A stretch of DNA of 64,000 bases from Mycolicibacterium neoaurum VKM Ac-1815D (lineage in GTDB: Bacteria > Actinomycetota > Actinomycetes > Mycobacteriales > Mycobacteriaceae), in the NCBI RefSeq assembly GCF_000317305.3, contig NC_023036.2, forward strand, positions 372,001 to 436,000. Reading direction: 5' to 3'. A model generated the notes under the pieces. That model saw nothing but the letters and a program-made list of their open reading frames with translations. It was not told where the DNA came from and made no database searches. Every line of letters begins with the position of its first letter. Within the stretch, counting starts at the first letter, position 1. Position numbers and translations under genes: made by a program. Shown here one piece after another: positions 46,684 to 54,672 of this stretch.

Positions 46684-47367
46684 TCACACCAGGGCCCTGC
46701 GGTGGATCAGCGCGTCGGCGACAAGCGCCACCCCGGCGATGACGAACAGGATGCGCACTCCGATGGGGCCGTATCTGGTCAGTGTCCGTACCAGTGCGCG
46801 TTGCATCCGGTCGGCCCGCCGACTCCTGCTGGTGGACAGGGCCAACACCAGGATGCACGGCAACAGCGCCAGCGCGCAGTAGGCCAACACCAACACCGGC
46901 CAGGCCGTCGGCAGCGGCTGACGGGTGGCGATCATCGCCAGCCCGGCCAGATATGGCACCGCGGTCGGTGCCTGGCCCAGACCGACTGCCACACCGACGA
47001 ATCCGAGTAGCCACGGTCGTTGCTTGAGTGCCGCGAATGCCCAGCCCGGGGCGGTGGACTGGGCCACCAGCGGGAAGAACGCCAGGACTATCAGGGCCGC
47101 GCCGATCAGCAACTCACCCCAGTACCGAACGCCGGGTGTGATCTCGAACTCGGTGAGCTCGGTGAGCAGGTCGACGCCCAGCACGAAGAAGATCCCGAAG
47201 GTGGAGGTGACCGCGAACACTCCGGCGATGAAGCTCAGCCCGCCGGGTAGGGCGGATTGACGATTCAGCCGACTGCCGTAGACCACGGCCGAGACCACGC
47301 CGATATTCAAGACACTGAGGGAGTCCAGAAAGGCCAGCCCGAGCAGCGCCAGCACGAGACCCGTCAC
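46684..47367 (-). CDS. GAP-family membrane protein (Sap/GAP lipid-addressing type)
   Basis: A 227-residue protein with six predicted membrane helices. The layout (first helix LVLALLGLAFLDSLSVLNIGVV, central loop before helix four, basic region SRSRRADRMQRAL before the last helix) fits the mycobacterial GAP family. Members assist transport of glycopeptidolipid or sulfolipid to the surface. No lipid synthesis cluster is nearby, so the specific lipid is unknown. GTG start with TAGGGT seven bases upstream. Confidence 0.72.
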   Translation of the reverse strand: MTGLVLALLGLAFLDSLSVLNIGVVSAVVYGSRLNRQSALPGGLSFIAGVFAVTSTFGIFFVLGVDLLTELTEFEITPGVRYWGELLIGAALIVLAFFPLVAQSTAPGWAFAALKQRPWLLGFVGVAVGLGQAPTAVPYLAGLAMIATRQPLPTAWPVLVLAYCALALLPCILVLALSTSRSRRADRMQRALVRTLTRYGPIGVRILFVIAGVALVADALIHRRALV

Positions 47368-47374
47368 GGAGTCG

Positions 47375-47380
47375 ACCCTA
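47375..47380 (-). promoter_or_regulatory. -10 box for leaderless GAP-family transcript
   Basis: TAGGGT on the minus strand ends seven bases before the GTG at 47367. Confidence 0.42.
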
Positions 47381-47417
47381 CTTGCGTGCGGCGGTGCTCA
47401 ATCGGTGCCGGGTCGAC

Positions 47418-47708
47418 TCATGGAGTGAGTGCCTCGGCCGCGGCCGCGTCCTGGTCGGTGTAGCGGGTGGCGGCCGCGGAGAGGTTGTCGGCGTAGGACT
47501 GCACGGACTCGGCAAGGGCGGCGGTGTCCGCCGCTATGGCGGTCCCCGCCGCGTGGCAGGCCGCACCCGTTTGTAGCTGCGGGACCGCGGCTGCGGCGCC
47601 GGTGAGCGGTGCATCGGCACCGAGTCCGGTCAGTTGCGCACCTGCCTGACGAAAAAGGGTGCTGGCGGCTGTCAGCGACGCGGGGTCGACGACCAGATTC
47701 TCCGTCAT
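47418..47708 (-). CDS. EspC/EspF-like type VII secretion substrate
   Basis: A 96-residue protein beginning MTENLVVDPASL, close to the MTENLTVQP start of EspC, and ending with the type VII export motif YxxxD (YTDQD, Tyr83-Asp87). The region between is Ala-rich and helical with one Cys. This matches the DUF2580/T7SS_ESX_EspC family of ESX-secreted proteins. It lies 16 kb from the ESX-1 locus of this window. I chose ATG 47708, with AGGGGA upstream and a four-base overlap with the acetyltransferase gene. Which ESX system exports it is unknown. Confidence 0.78.
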   Translation of the reverse strand: MTENLVVDPASLTAASTLFRQAGAQLTGLGADAPLTGAAAAVPQLQTGAACHAAGTAIAADTAALAESVQSYADNLSAAATRYTDQDAAAAEALTP

Positions 47709-48223
47709 ATCGAATCCCCTTCGGTGGTGTGCATCGTCGTCAATGTTACGGCGGGCGCGCGAAGTGTTCTGACGGCAATTTCGGCTACCAGAGATGCCCC
47801 GGTCGATCCGATGGCTTGGGTGTGGCCGGTCCAGAGCTGCCACCCGCGGGATGCATAGAACGGCGCGGCCGTGGCGACCGCGTTGAGCGCACCGAGCTGG
47901 TGATGGACGCGGATGATGTTCTCGACGCGGTCCATGACGATCCGACCCAGCCCGCGGCCATGCTGATCGCCGCGCACGGCGACGGCCTCGACGTAGCCGG
48001 TGTCGAACGCCACACCGTCGTGGTTCAACGTCCGAGGCACGACGGCGGCGAAGCCCACCATGGACCGGTCGTCACCGGTGAGGACAACATGCCGGCCGGG
48101 GACGGCGTGCAACCAATCATGTGATCGAAACGACGAGCCGAATGCGCTGCGCACCAAAGATTCGGCCTTGTTGAGCTGAGCACCGCTGAGTTCCCCGGGC
48201 TCGGCGACCACGACCTCGACCAT
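47705..48223 (-). CDS. AAC(2')-I-like GNAT acetyltransferase
   Basis: A 172-residue acetyltransferase. The acetyl-CoA loop VRGDQHGRGLGR lies at about 83-94. GYVEAVAVRGD, HQLGALNA and FYASRGW follow the order and spacing of chromosomal mycobacterial aminoglycoside 2'-N-acetyltransferases. Those enzymes acetylate aminoglycosides and may have a cell-envelope substrate in nature. Resistance activity is not proven by sequence, and the protein is slightly shorter than the usual 180-195 residues. ATG 48223 chosen; upstream in-frame codons lack family similarity. It is translationally coupled to the EspC-like gene. Confidence 0.75.
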   Translation of the reverse strand: MVEVVVAEPGELSGAQLNKAESLVRSAFGSSFRSHDWLHAVPGRHVVLTGDDRSMVGFAAVVPRTLNHDGVAFDTGYVEAVAVRGDQHGRGLGRIVMDRVENIIRVHHQLGALNAVATAAPFYASRGWQLWTGHTQAIGSTGASLVAEIAVRTLRAPAVTLTTMHTTEGDSI

Positions 48224-48252
48224 GCCGCCAGCGTGGCACACCCGGCGTTGGC

Positions 48253-48258
48253 TAGCAT
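48253..48258 (+). promoter_or_regulatory. -10 box for leaderless CPBP protease transcript
   Basis: TAGCAT ends seven bases before the GTG at 48266, which decides that start over the GTG at 48233. Confidence 0.42.
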
Positions 48259-48265
48259 CGAAATC

Positions 48266-49129
48266 GTGTCCGGCACCGCAGACGCCCGTCGCGTTTCTGT
48301 GCAGTGGATTCCGTCGGCTGTCATTGCCGTCGGTCTGGTCATTTACCTGGCCGCAGCCCTCGCCGTATACGTCGGCGCCGCGGGCCAGATCCGGTTTACG
48401 GCAGACAGTTCGGCGACCATCCCGATGTGGCACCTGTGGCTTGCGGCTGCGGTCGGTATCGCACTGACGCTTGTCGCACTACCCCAGCGGGGTGGGCGGG
48501 CTTCGGCTACGCCTCGTGATCGTGTCGACGCGGTGGTGCTCACACTGCTCGCCGTCATTTTCCCCGCGCTGCTTGTCCTTTCGGGTCCGACCGAGCCGAA
48601 CTACACCGTGCTCAAGGTGGGCCTGCTGGTGATCTGTCCGCTGTTGCTGTTCGCGGTCGGGCGCCGCCGGGAACCTGCTTCGACTTTCATCGACGAGCCA
48701 CCCGGCCACCGTTGGCGCCCCTTGATTCCCGTGCTCGGTTGGGCGGCAACCCATCTGGTGTTATCAGCGCACGGGCCATCCCAACGTATCGACGTCGACT
48801 GGGTGACGCTGGTCGTCGGACTCGTGCTCGGCTTTCTCATCAACGCGGTGGTGGAGGAGTTCTTCTACCGCAGGTGGTTGCAGACCCGCTGGGCCCGGGT
48901 GCTCGGTGGTAGCTGGCCGGCGATCATCGTGTCTTCGTTGCTGTGGGCGTCCTGGCATATCGCGATTCAGGGCTCCGGTGACCTCGGCATGGATCTGGCG
49001 AACGCGATCGTCAATCAGGGCGTCACCGGCTTGTTCCTCGGCCTGCTGTGGGCGCGCGGGCAGGCCATGTGGCCGCTACTCGTCACGCACGGGTTGATGA
49101 ACGCCAACCCGGTGGTGCTGTTCGGGTGA
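48266..49129 (+). CDS. CPBP family intramembrane metalloprotease
   Basis: A 287-residue protein with about eight membrane helices. The CPBP (CAAX protease/Abi) motifs are EEFFYR (paired Glu, then Arg), WHIAI (metal His) and THGLMNANP (second His and Asn). The family includes prenyl-protein proteases and bacteriocin self-immunity proteins; the role here is unknown. It starts at GTG 48266, with a TAGCAT box before it. Confidence 0.84.
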   Translation: MSGTADARRVSVQWIPSAVIAVGLVIYLAAALAVYVGAAGQIRFTADSSATIPMWHLWLAAAVGIALTLVALPQRGGRASATPRDRVDAVVLTLLAVIFPALLVLSGPTEPNYTVLKVGLLVICPLLLFAVGRRREPASTFIDEPPGHRWRPLIPVLGWAATHLVLSAHGPSQRIDVDWVTLVVGLVLGFLINAVVEEFFYRRWLQTRWARVLGGSWPAIIVSSLLWASWHIAIQGSGDLGMDLANAIVNQGVTGLFLGLLWARGQAMWPLLVTHGLMNANPVVLFG

Positions 49130-49171
49130 TCGGTGCATCGGGCGTCTCCGACTCTTCCGCGTCGCGCACGA

Positions 49172-49203
49172 CTCCACAAAGCACAAGCTCCACAAAGCAC
49201 AAA
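49172..49203. repeat. 16-bp tandem duplication
   Basis: CTCCACAAAGCACAAG (49172-49187) is followed directly by a copy differing only in its last base (49188-49203). It lies between the CPBP gene and the tRNA. It looks like a recent slippage duplication. Confidence 0.6.
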
Positions 49204-49231
49204 GGTCACGACCCATTTCTGGTTCGTGACC
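49204..49231 (-). terminator. hairpin downstream of tRNA-Leu
   Basis: GGTCACGA (49204-49211) pairs with TCGTGACC (49224-49231), 12-nt loop. On the minus strand it lies 32 bases after the tRNA and is followed by TTTGTGCTTTG, a broken T-tract. Confidence 0.6.
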
Positions 49232-49263
49232 CTTATGCCTGGAGTTCGTTGAACTCCTCACTG

Positions 49264-49346
49264 TGGGCGAAGGGGGACTTGAACCCCCACGTCCCGAAGG
49301 ACACTGGCACCTGAAGCCAGCGCGTCTGCCATTCCGCCACTCGCCC
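49264..49346 (-). tRNA. tRNA-Leu(CAG)
   Basis: The minus strand folds as a class II tRNA: acceptor GGGCGAG with TTCGCCC plus discriminator A, anticodon arm CTGGC-TTCAGGT-GCCAG (anticodon CAG), and T-arm GGGGG-TTCAAGT-CCCCC. A short variable arm (GTCCTTCGGGAC) is the Leu-type extra helix. CCA is not encoded in the gene. Confidence 0.95.
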
Positions 49347-49392
49347 TGAATGACCGCGCAACAGTATCACCACCGACCCACCAGACCCAAAA

Positions 49393-49464
49393 CCGGCCGT
49401 GAGAGTGACGTTGTTGCGCTGAATTCGGCCTGGGGACCACCAAAACGTCGCTCTCGCGGGCCGG
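49393..49464. repeat. 20-bp imperfect inverted repeat between tRNA-Leu and fhaA
   Basis: The arm at 49393-49412 (CCGGCC, then GAGAG-T-GACGTT) pairs with 49444-49464 (AACGTC-G-CTCTC, then GGCCGG). There is one bulge; the mismatches are G-T type, so pairing holds in RNA. The loop is 31 nt. It is in the 272-bp gap upstream of fhaA, which holds no gene. Confidence 0.5.
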
Positions 49465-49618
49465 ACGGCGGCCCGACCGAAACACCCTGACCTGGCGCTA
49501 TTGGATTCTCAGAGATCCGTTGGTCACGTATTGCGCACATGGGCCGATAACATGCGTGTGAGCAGTGTGGCCAGAGCGACACGCAGCGACGGCATCGGAC
49601 GACGGACAGGGCGGTGAT

Positions 49619-51049
49619 ATGGGGCTGGCAGACCGTATCGAACGACGCCTCGAGTCGACGGTCGGTGATGCCTTCGCCCGGGTCTTCGGCGGATCGATCG
49701 TCCCGCAGGAGGTCGAAGCCCTGTTACGGCGGGAAGCCGAAACCCACGCCCGCGATGTCGGTCATGGCCGCATCTTGGCTCCCAATGACTACGTCATTAC
49801 TCTCAGTGAGACTGACTATCAGAAGGTGAGCGCAGACCCGGTCCGCACATCGACCACATTTGCCCGCCACCTGGCAGGTTTCATTCAGGACCAGGGGTGG
49901 CAAACTTATGGCGATGTTGTCGTCAGGTTTGCGCCATCGCCGAGCCTGCACACCGGCCAGTTCCGCACCCGTGGAGCGGTCAACCCCGACTCGACCACCG
50001 GCGACCCCGTCGCCCCAGCAGAACGCAAAAGCGCGGCAGGCGCAGAACCAGGAGTACCAGCGATGACCGACAACCCGAGCTACCGCGGCCAGGGACAGGG
50101 TCGGCCCGGCGACGAGCAGTACGACGACCGGTACCGCCAGCAAGACGAGCCGCGCGGCGCCTACCCGCCCGAGCAGGGCGGATACCCCGACCAGGGCTAC
50201 CCGCAGCGCCAGGGCGGCTACTCCCAGGAGCAGGGCGGCTACCCGGACCAGGGCTATCCGCCGCCGTCCTACGAGCAGCGCCCGCCTGCCGGCTACGGCC
50301 AACCGCCCGCCGGGTACGGCGAGCAGGGCTACCGCCCGCAGCAGCCGCCCGCCGGATACGGCCAGCCCGCCGGTGCGCCCCCGAGCGCTCCGCCGCCCGG
50401 GTACGGCGACTACGACTACGGCCGCCCGCGTCAGGACGAAGGCTACGGCTCGCATGGCCGCCCGCCCGCCGCACCGTCCTACCCTGATCAGGGTGGCTAC
50501 GGCGGTCAGCAGTACGACCGTGCCGACTACTCGGCTCCCCCGGCCGCGCCGGCCGCGCCCGATTACGGCCGCTATGGTCAGCCGCCCGCCCAGGGCGGAT
50601 ACCCCGACCAGGGCGGTTACGGCGAGCCCGCTGCGTACGGACAGCAGGACTACGGCCAGCAGGAGTATGGGCAGCAGGACTACGGCCAGCCCGACTATGG
50701 CCAGCAGGGCTACGGCCAGCAGCCCGCCGGCCCCGCCGGATACGCCGGTTCTTACGGCGCTGCCGCACAGGTGACCCTCCAGCTCGACGACGGCAGCGGC
50801 CGCACCTACCAGCTGCGTGAGGGTGCCAACGTCATCGGTCGTGGCCAGGACGCCCAGTTCCGGCTACCCGACACCGGCGTCTCGCGCCGGCATCTGGAGA
50901 TCCGCTGGGATGGCCAGGTCGCACTGCTGTCAGACCTGAACTCCACCAACGGCACCACCGTCAACAATGCCCCGGTGCAGGAGTGGCAGCTCGCCGACGG
51001 TGACGTCATCCGGCTGGGTCATTCCGAGATCATCGTCCGGGTCCACTGA
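49619..51049 (+). CDS. fhaA: FHA-domain protein FhaA
   Basis: A 476-residue cytoplasmic protein. The N-terminal helical domain (about 1-125; [19 protein letters not shown]) is conserved in FhaA. A long low-complexity region (about 150-390) has repeats built on GGYPDQGY and YGQQ. The C-terminal FHA domain (about 395-476) has [16 protein letters not shown] and STNGT. It binds phosphothreonine on MviN/MurJ and is phosphorylated by PknB in known species, linking kinase signals to peptidoglycan and septum formation. ATG 49619 begins the conserved domain. Length is below the 527 of M. tuberculosis, mainly through repeat number. Confidence 0.94.
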   Translation: MGLADRIERRLESTVGDAFARVFGGSIVPQEVEALLRREAETHARDVGHGRILAPNDYVITLSETDYQKVSADPVRTSTTFARHLAGFIQDQGWQTYGDVVVRFAPSPSLHTGQFRTRGAVNPDSTTGDPVAPAERKSAAGAEPGVPAMTDNPSYRGQGQGRPGDEQYDDRYRQQDEPRGAYPPEQGGYPDQGYPQRQGGYSQEQGGYPDQGYPPPSYEQRPPAGYGQPPAGYGEQGYRPQQPPAGYGQPAGAPPSAPPPGYGDYDYGRPRQDEGYGSHGRPPAAPSYPDQGGYGGQQYDRADYSAPPAAPAAPDYGRYGQPPAQGGYPDQGGYGEPAAYGQQDYGQQEYGQQDYGQPDYGQQGYGQQPAGPAGYAGSYGAAAQVTLQLDDGSGRTYQLREGANVIGRGQDAQFRLPDTGVSRRHLEIRWDGQVALLSDLNSTNGTTVNNAPVQEWQLADGDVIRLGHSEIIVRVH

Positions 51050-51191
51050 TCCACCGGGCGCCGAAGACGGGGTCGAGCTGGCGGACACCACGGCGTAACG
51101 GTCCGGCCTCGGGCGGCACGCTTCGTCGACGCATCGTCAGCGGTCCCAGTATCGTGTCCGCGACAGCGCACCGCGATGGAGAGGACGTCAG

Positions 51192-51659
51192 ATGCAGGGG
51201 CTAGTTCTGCAGCTGACCCGCGTCGGATTCCTGCTGCTGCTGTGGCTGTTCATCTGGTCGGTGCTGCGCATCCTGCGCACCGACATCTACGCGCCGACCG
51301 GCGCGGTGATGGTGCGTCGCGGCCTGGCCCTGCGCGGGCCGTTGCTGCCCCGCGGCGAACGGCGACACATCGCCAAACACATGGTCGTCACCGAGGGGGC
51401 CCTTGCCGGCACCCGCATCACGCTGGGCAGCCAGCCGGTGCTGATCGGTCGCGCCGACGATTCCACGCTGGTACTCACCGACGATTACGCGTCGACACGG
51501 CACGCCAGGCTGTCGCCTCGGGGCTCGGAATGGTACGTCGAGGACCTAGGATCGACCAACGGTACATACCTTGACAGGGCGAAGGTGACTACGGCGGTAA
51601 GGGTTCCGATGGGAACGCCGGTAAGGATCGGCAAGACGGTAATCGAGCTGCGCCCGTGA
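51192..51659 (+). CDS. fhaB: FHA-domain membrane protein FhaB (FipA)
   Basis: A 155-residue protein. A membrane helix (about 7-29, VGFLLLLWLFIWSVL) is followed by a linker with threonines and a C-terminal FHA domain (IGRADDS, STRHARLS, STNGTYLD). FipA is known to bridge FtsZ and FtsQ under oxidative stress and is a PknA/PknB target. Its TGA overlaps pstP by four bases. The ATG has GGAGAGG upstream. Confidence 0.93.
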   Translation: MQGLVLQLTRVGFLLLLWLFIWSVLRILRTDIYAPTGAVMVRRGLALRGPLLPRGERRHIAKHMVVTEGALAGTRITLGSQPVLIGRADDSTLVLTDDYASTRHARLSPRGSEWYVEDLGSTNGTYLDRAKVTTAVRVPMGTPVRIGKTVIELRP

Positions 51660-53260
51660 CACTCGTATTGCGTTATGCAGCGCGTAGTGATCGCGGGTTG
51701 GTGCGCGCCAACAACGAGGACTCGGTGTACGCCGGTGCCCGCCTGCTGGCCCTCGCCGACGGGATGGGTGGCCACGCCGCCGGTGAGGTCGCCTCGCAGC
51801 TGGTGATCGCCGCGCTGGCCCACCTCGACGATGACGAACCCGGTGGCGACCTGCTGAACAAGCTCAATGTCGCCGTCCACGAGGGCAACTCGGCCATCGC
51901 CGCGCATGTCGAGGCCGATCCCGAGCTCGAGGGCATGGGCACCACGTTGACGGCCATCCTGTTCGCCGGCGGCCGCCTCGGCCTGGTGCACATCGGCGAC
52001 TCGCGCGGCTATCTCATGCGCGACGGTGAGTTGACCCAGATCACCAAGGACGACACCTTCGTCCAGACCCTGGTCGACGAGGGGCGCATCACCGCCGAGG
52101 AGGCGCACAGCCATCCCCAGCGCTCGCTGATCATGCGGGCGCTCACCGGCCATGAGGTCGAACCGACCCTGATCATGCGGGAAGCCCGCGTCGGTGATCG
52201 TTACCTGCTGTGTTCGGACGGCCTGTCCGACCCGGTCAGCCAGGAGACCATCGCCGAGGCGCTGCAGATACCCGACGTCACCGATGCCGCCGACCGGCTC
52301 ATCGAACTCGCGCTGCGCGGCGGCGGTCCGGACAACGTGACCGTGGTGGTCGCCGACGTCGTCGACTACGACTACGGCCAGACCCAGCCCATCCTGGCCG
52401 GCGCGGTCTCGGGCGAGGACAACGACACCGCACCGCCGAACACCGCGGCGGGCCGGGCGTCGGCGTTCAACCCCAAACGCAATCAGCCGAAGAGGGTTGT
52501 CACCCAACCCGAGGAGCAACGCCCGCCCCGCTCCAAGCGCCGGATATGGATCGCCGCCGTGGTGGTCCTGCTGGTAGTGGTGGCGGGGCTGGCCATCGCC
52601 CGCGAGATCATTCGCAACAACTATTACGTCAGTGAAGAGGACGGCACCGTCGCGATCATGCGCGGTGTGCAGGGCTCCTTTCTGGGCCTTTCCCTGCAGG
52701 AACCGTTCCTGGTCGGGTGTCTGAACTCCCGAAACGAACTGTCCTTGATCAGCTTCGGCCAATCCAAGGACGCCCTGGACTGCCAGTTGCTCGGCGTCGA
52801 CGACATCCGGGAATCCGAACGCGCCCAGGTGGCCGCGGGTCTGCCGTCAGGCACCCTGGATGACGCGATCCGCCAGATAAACGAACTGTCGCGCACCTCG
52901 TTGCTGCCCATCTGCACGGTGCCGACCAAGACGGCCACCCCGTCACCGACCCCCACCCCGCGGCCCACCCCGACGCCCGCGTCCAGGCCGGCTGCCCCGA
53001 CAGGCACCGCGGCGGCACCCAGCTCCGGCGCGCCGCGACCGGCCACCTCGGCCCCGTCGACCACGACCCGGGCCGGTCAGCCCGCCCCCGCCGACCAGGA
53101 CGACCCGGACGCCCCGGATCCTGCGATCGCACCTCGCGCCGGCGGATCCACGCCGCCCGCCGCGCCCGCGACCACTCCCCCGCCGGCCCCCTCCCCGACC
53201 GTCACGGCTCTGCCGCCCTCACCGCCGGAGCCGGGCACCAATTGCCGGACCGCGTCATGA
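51656..53260 (+). CDS. pstP: PP2C-family Ser/Thr phosphatase PstP
   Basis: A 534-residue membrane phosphatase that reverses PknA/PknB phosphorylation. The metal-binding motifs are SDRGLVRANNED, LADGMGGHAAGE, HIGDSRGYLMR, LCSDGLSD and GGPDNVTVVV. The catalytic domain ends near 240. A membrane helix (about 298-318) leads to an extracellular part with an unusually long Thr/Pro/Ala-rich tail (about 425-530). The GTG start overlaps fhaB and the stop overlaps rodA. Confidence 0.95.
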   Translation: MTLVLRYAARSDRGLVRANNEDSVYAGARLLALADGMGGHAAGEVASQLVIAALAHLDDDEPGGDLLNKLNVAVHEGNSAIAAHVEADPELEGMGTTLTAILFAGGRLGLVHIGDSRGYLMRDGELTQITKDDTFVQTLVDEGRITAEEAHSHPQRSLIMRALTGHEVEPTLIMREARVGDRYLLCSDGLSDPVSQETIAEALQIPDVTDAADRLIELALRGGGPDNVTVVVADVVDYDYGQTQPILAGAVSGEDNDTAPPNTAAGRASAFNPKRNQPKRVVTQPEEQRPPRSKRRIWIAAVVVLLVVVAGLAIAREIIRNNYYVSEEDGTVAIMRGVQGSFLGLSLQEPFLVGCLNSRNELSLISFGQSKDALDCQLLGVDDIRESERAQVAAGLPSGTLDDAIRQINELSRTSLLPICTVPTKTATPSPTPTPRPTPTPASRPAAPTGTAAAPSSGAPRPATSAPSTTTRAGQPAPADQDDPDAPDPAIAPRAGGSTPPAAPATTPPPAPSPTVTALPPSPPEPGTNCRTAS

Positions 53261-54672
53261 GCACTGAGCCTCAGTCACCGGTCTCGCTCACCCCTCCCCT
53301 GCCGAATCGGCGCAACGCCGAACTGGGCCTGCTGATCTTCGCCGCGGTCATCACGACCGTGGCGCTGCTGATCGTGGAGGCCAACCAGGAGCAGGGCGTC
53401 AACTGGGATCTGGCCCAGTACACGCTGGCCTATCTGGCCCTGTTCAGCGGGGCGCATCTGGCCATCCGCCGCTACGCGCCCTATGCCGACCCGCTGCTGC
53501 TGCCCGTCGTCGCGCTGCTCAACGGGCTGGGCCTGGTGATGATCCATCGGCTCGACCTGGCCCAACGCGAGCTCGACCAGGACAGCGTCGGCGGCAACGC
53601 CGCCCAGCAGATGCTGTGGACGCTGGTCGGGGTGGCGGCCTTCGCCGTTGTGCTCGCGGTATTGCGCGATCACCGCATGCTGGCCCGCTACGGATACACC
53701 TGCGGCCTGGTCGGCCTTGTGCTGCTGGTGATTCCGGCGCTGCTGCCGGCCCGTTTCTCCGAGCAGAACGGTGCCAAGATCTGGATCCGGTTCGAAGGCT
53801 TCTCCATCCAGCCCGCCGAGTTCTCCAAGATCCTCTTGCTGACCTTCTTCGCCGCCGTCCTGGTCTCCAAGCGTGAATTGTTCACCAACGCAGGCAAACA
53901 CGTACTGGGTGTCGATCTGCCCCGGCCGCGTGACCTGGCCCCGCTGCTGGTGGCCTGGATTGCCTCGGTCGGCGTCATGGTCTTCGAAAAGGACCTGGGC
54001 ACTTCGCTTTTGCTCTACGCCTCGTTCCTGGTGCTGCTTTACATCGCCACCGACCGACTGGCCTGGGTGATCATCGGTCTCGGCTTGTTCGCCGTCGGCA
54101 GCGTGCTGGCCTACCACCTCTTCGGCCATGTCCGGGTGCGGGTGCAGAACTGGCTGGATCCGTTCGCCGACCCGGACGGGGCCGGCTACCAGATGGTCCA
54201 ATCGCTGTTCAGCTTCGCCACCGGTGGCATCTTCGGCACCGGGCTGGGCAACGGCCAACCCGGAACCGTCCCGGCCGCCTCCACCGACTTCATCATCGCC
54301 GCGGTGGGTGAAGAGCTCGGATTGGTCGGTCTGGCAGGCGTTCTCATGCTCTACACCATCTTGATCACCCGCGGCCTGCGCACCGCGATCGCCGTGCGGG
54401 ACAGCTTCGGCAAGCTGCTGGCCGCGGGGCTGGCCTCGACGCTGGCGATTCAGCTGTTCATCGTCGTCGGCGGCGTCACCAAGCTGATCCCGCTCACCGG
54501 TCTGACCACCCCGTGGATGTCCTATGGCGGTTCGTCATTGCTGGCCAACTACGTGCTGCTGGCCATCCTGGTCCGCATCTCGCACGCCGCGCGCCGACCG
54601 ATCGGACCCACCACCGGGCCCAATCCGGCCCCCATCGCCGCCGCGTCCACCGAGGTGATCGGGAAAGCATGA
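53257..54672 (+). CDS. rodA: SEDS peptidoglycan polymerase RodA (FtsW/RodA family)
   Basis: A 471-residue polytopic protein with about 11-12 membrane helices. SEDS motifs include QPAEFSKI, the loop VMVFEKDLGTSLL with its catalytic Asp region, and LGLVGL followed by PLTGLTTPWMSYGGSS. It polymerises glycan strands from lipid II together with the class B PBP encoded next (PbpA). ATG 53257 overlaps the pstP stop by four bases and starts the N-terminal cytoplasmic tail; an earlier in-frame codon at 53242 is less likely. Confidence 0.95.
   Translation: MSTEPQSPVSLTPPLPNRRNAELGLLIFAAVITTVALLIVEANQEQGVNWDLAQYTLAYLALFSGAHLAIRRYAPYADPLLLPVVALLNGLGLVMIHRLDLAQRELDQDSVGGNAAQQMLWTLVGVAAFAVVLAVLRDHRMLARYGYTCGLVGLVLLVIPALLPARFSEQNGAKIWIRFEGFSIQPAEFSKILLLTFFAAVLVSKRELFTNAGKHVLGVDLPRPRDLAPLLVAWIASVGVMVFEKDLGTSLLLYASFLVLLYIATDRLAWVIIGLGLFAVGSVLAYHLFGHVRVRVQNWLDPFADPDGAGYQMVQSLFSFATGGIFGTGLGNGQPGTVPAASTDFIIAAVGEELGLVGLAGVLMLYTILITRGLRTAIAVRDSFGKLLAAGLASTLAIQLFIVVGGVTKLIPLTGLTTPWMSYGGSSLLANYVLLAILVRISHAARRPIGPTTGPNPAPIAAASTEVIGKA

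Noticed and set aside
49160..49350. Possible integration site at tRNA-Leu
   Set aside because: No integrase gene or duplicated tRNA 3' end was seen within the window; the flanking genes are ordinary chromosomal genes.
49258..49485. 75-residue minus-strand ORF ending in a GGMADALASGASVLR-like sequence
   Set aside because: It reads straight through the tRNA-Leu gene; this peptide is the familiar false translation of a tRNA.
50085..50750. Tandem-repeat region rich in PDQGGY and YGQQ codons
   Set aside because: It looked like a repeat element, but it is the in-frame low-complexity linker of fhaA.
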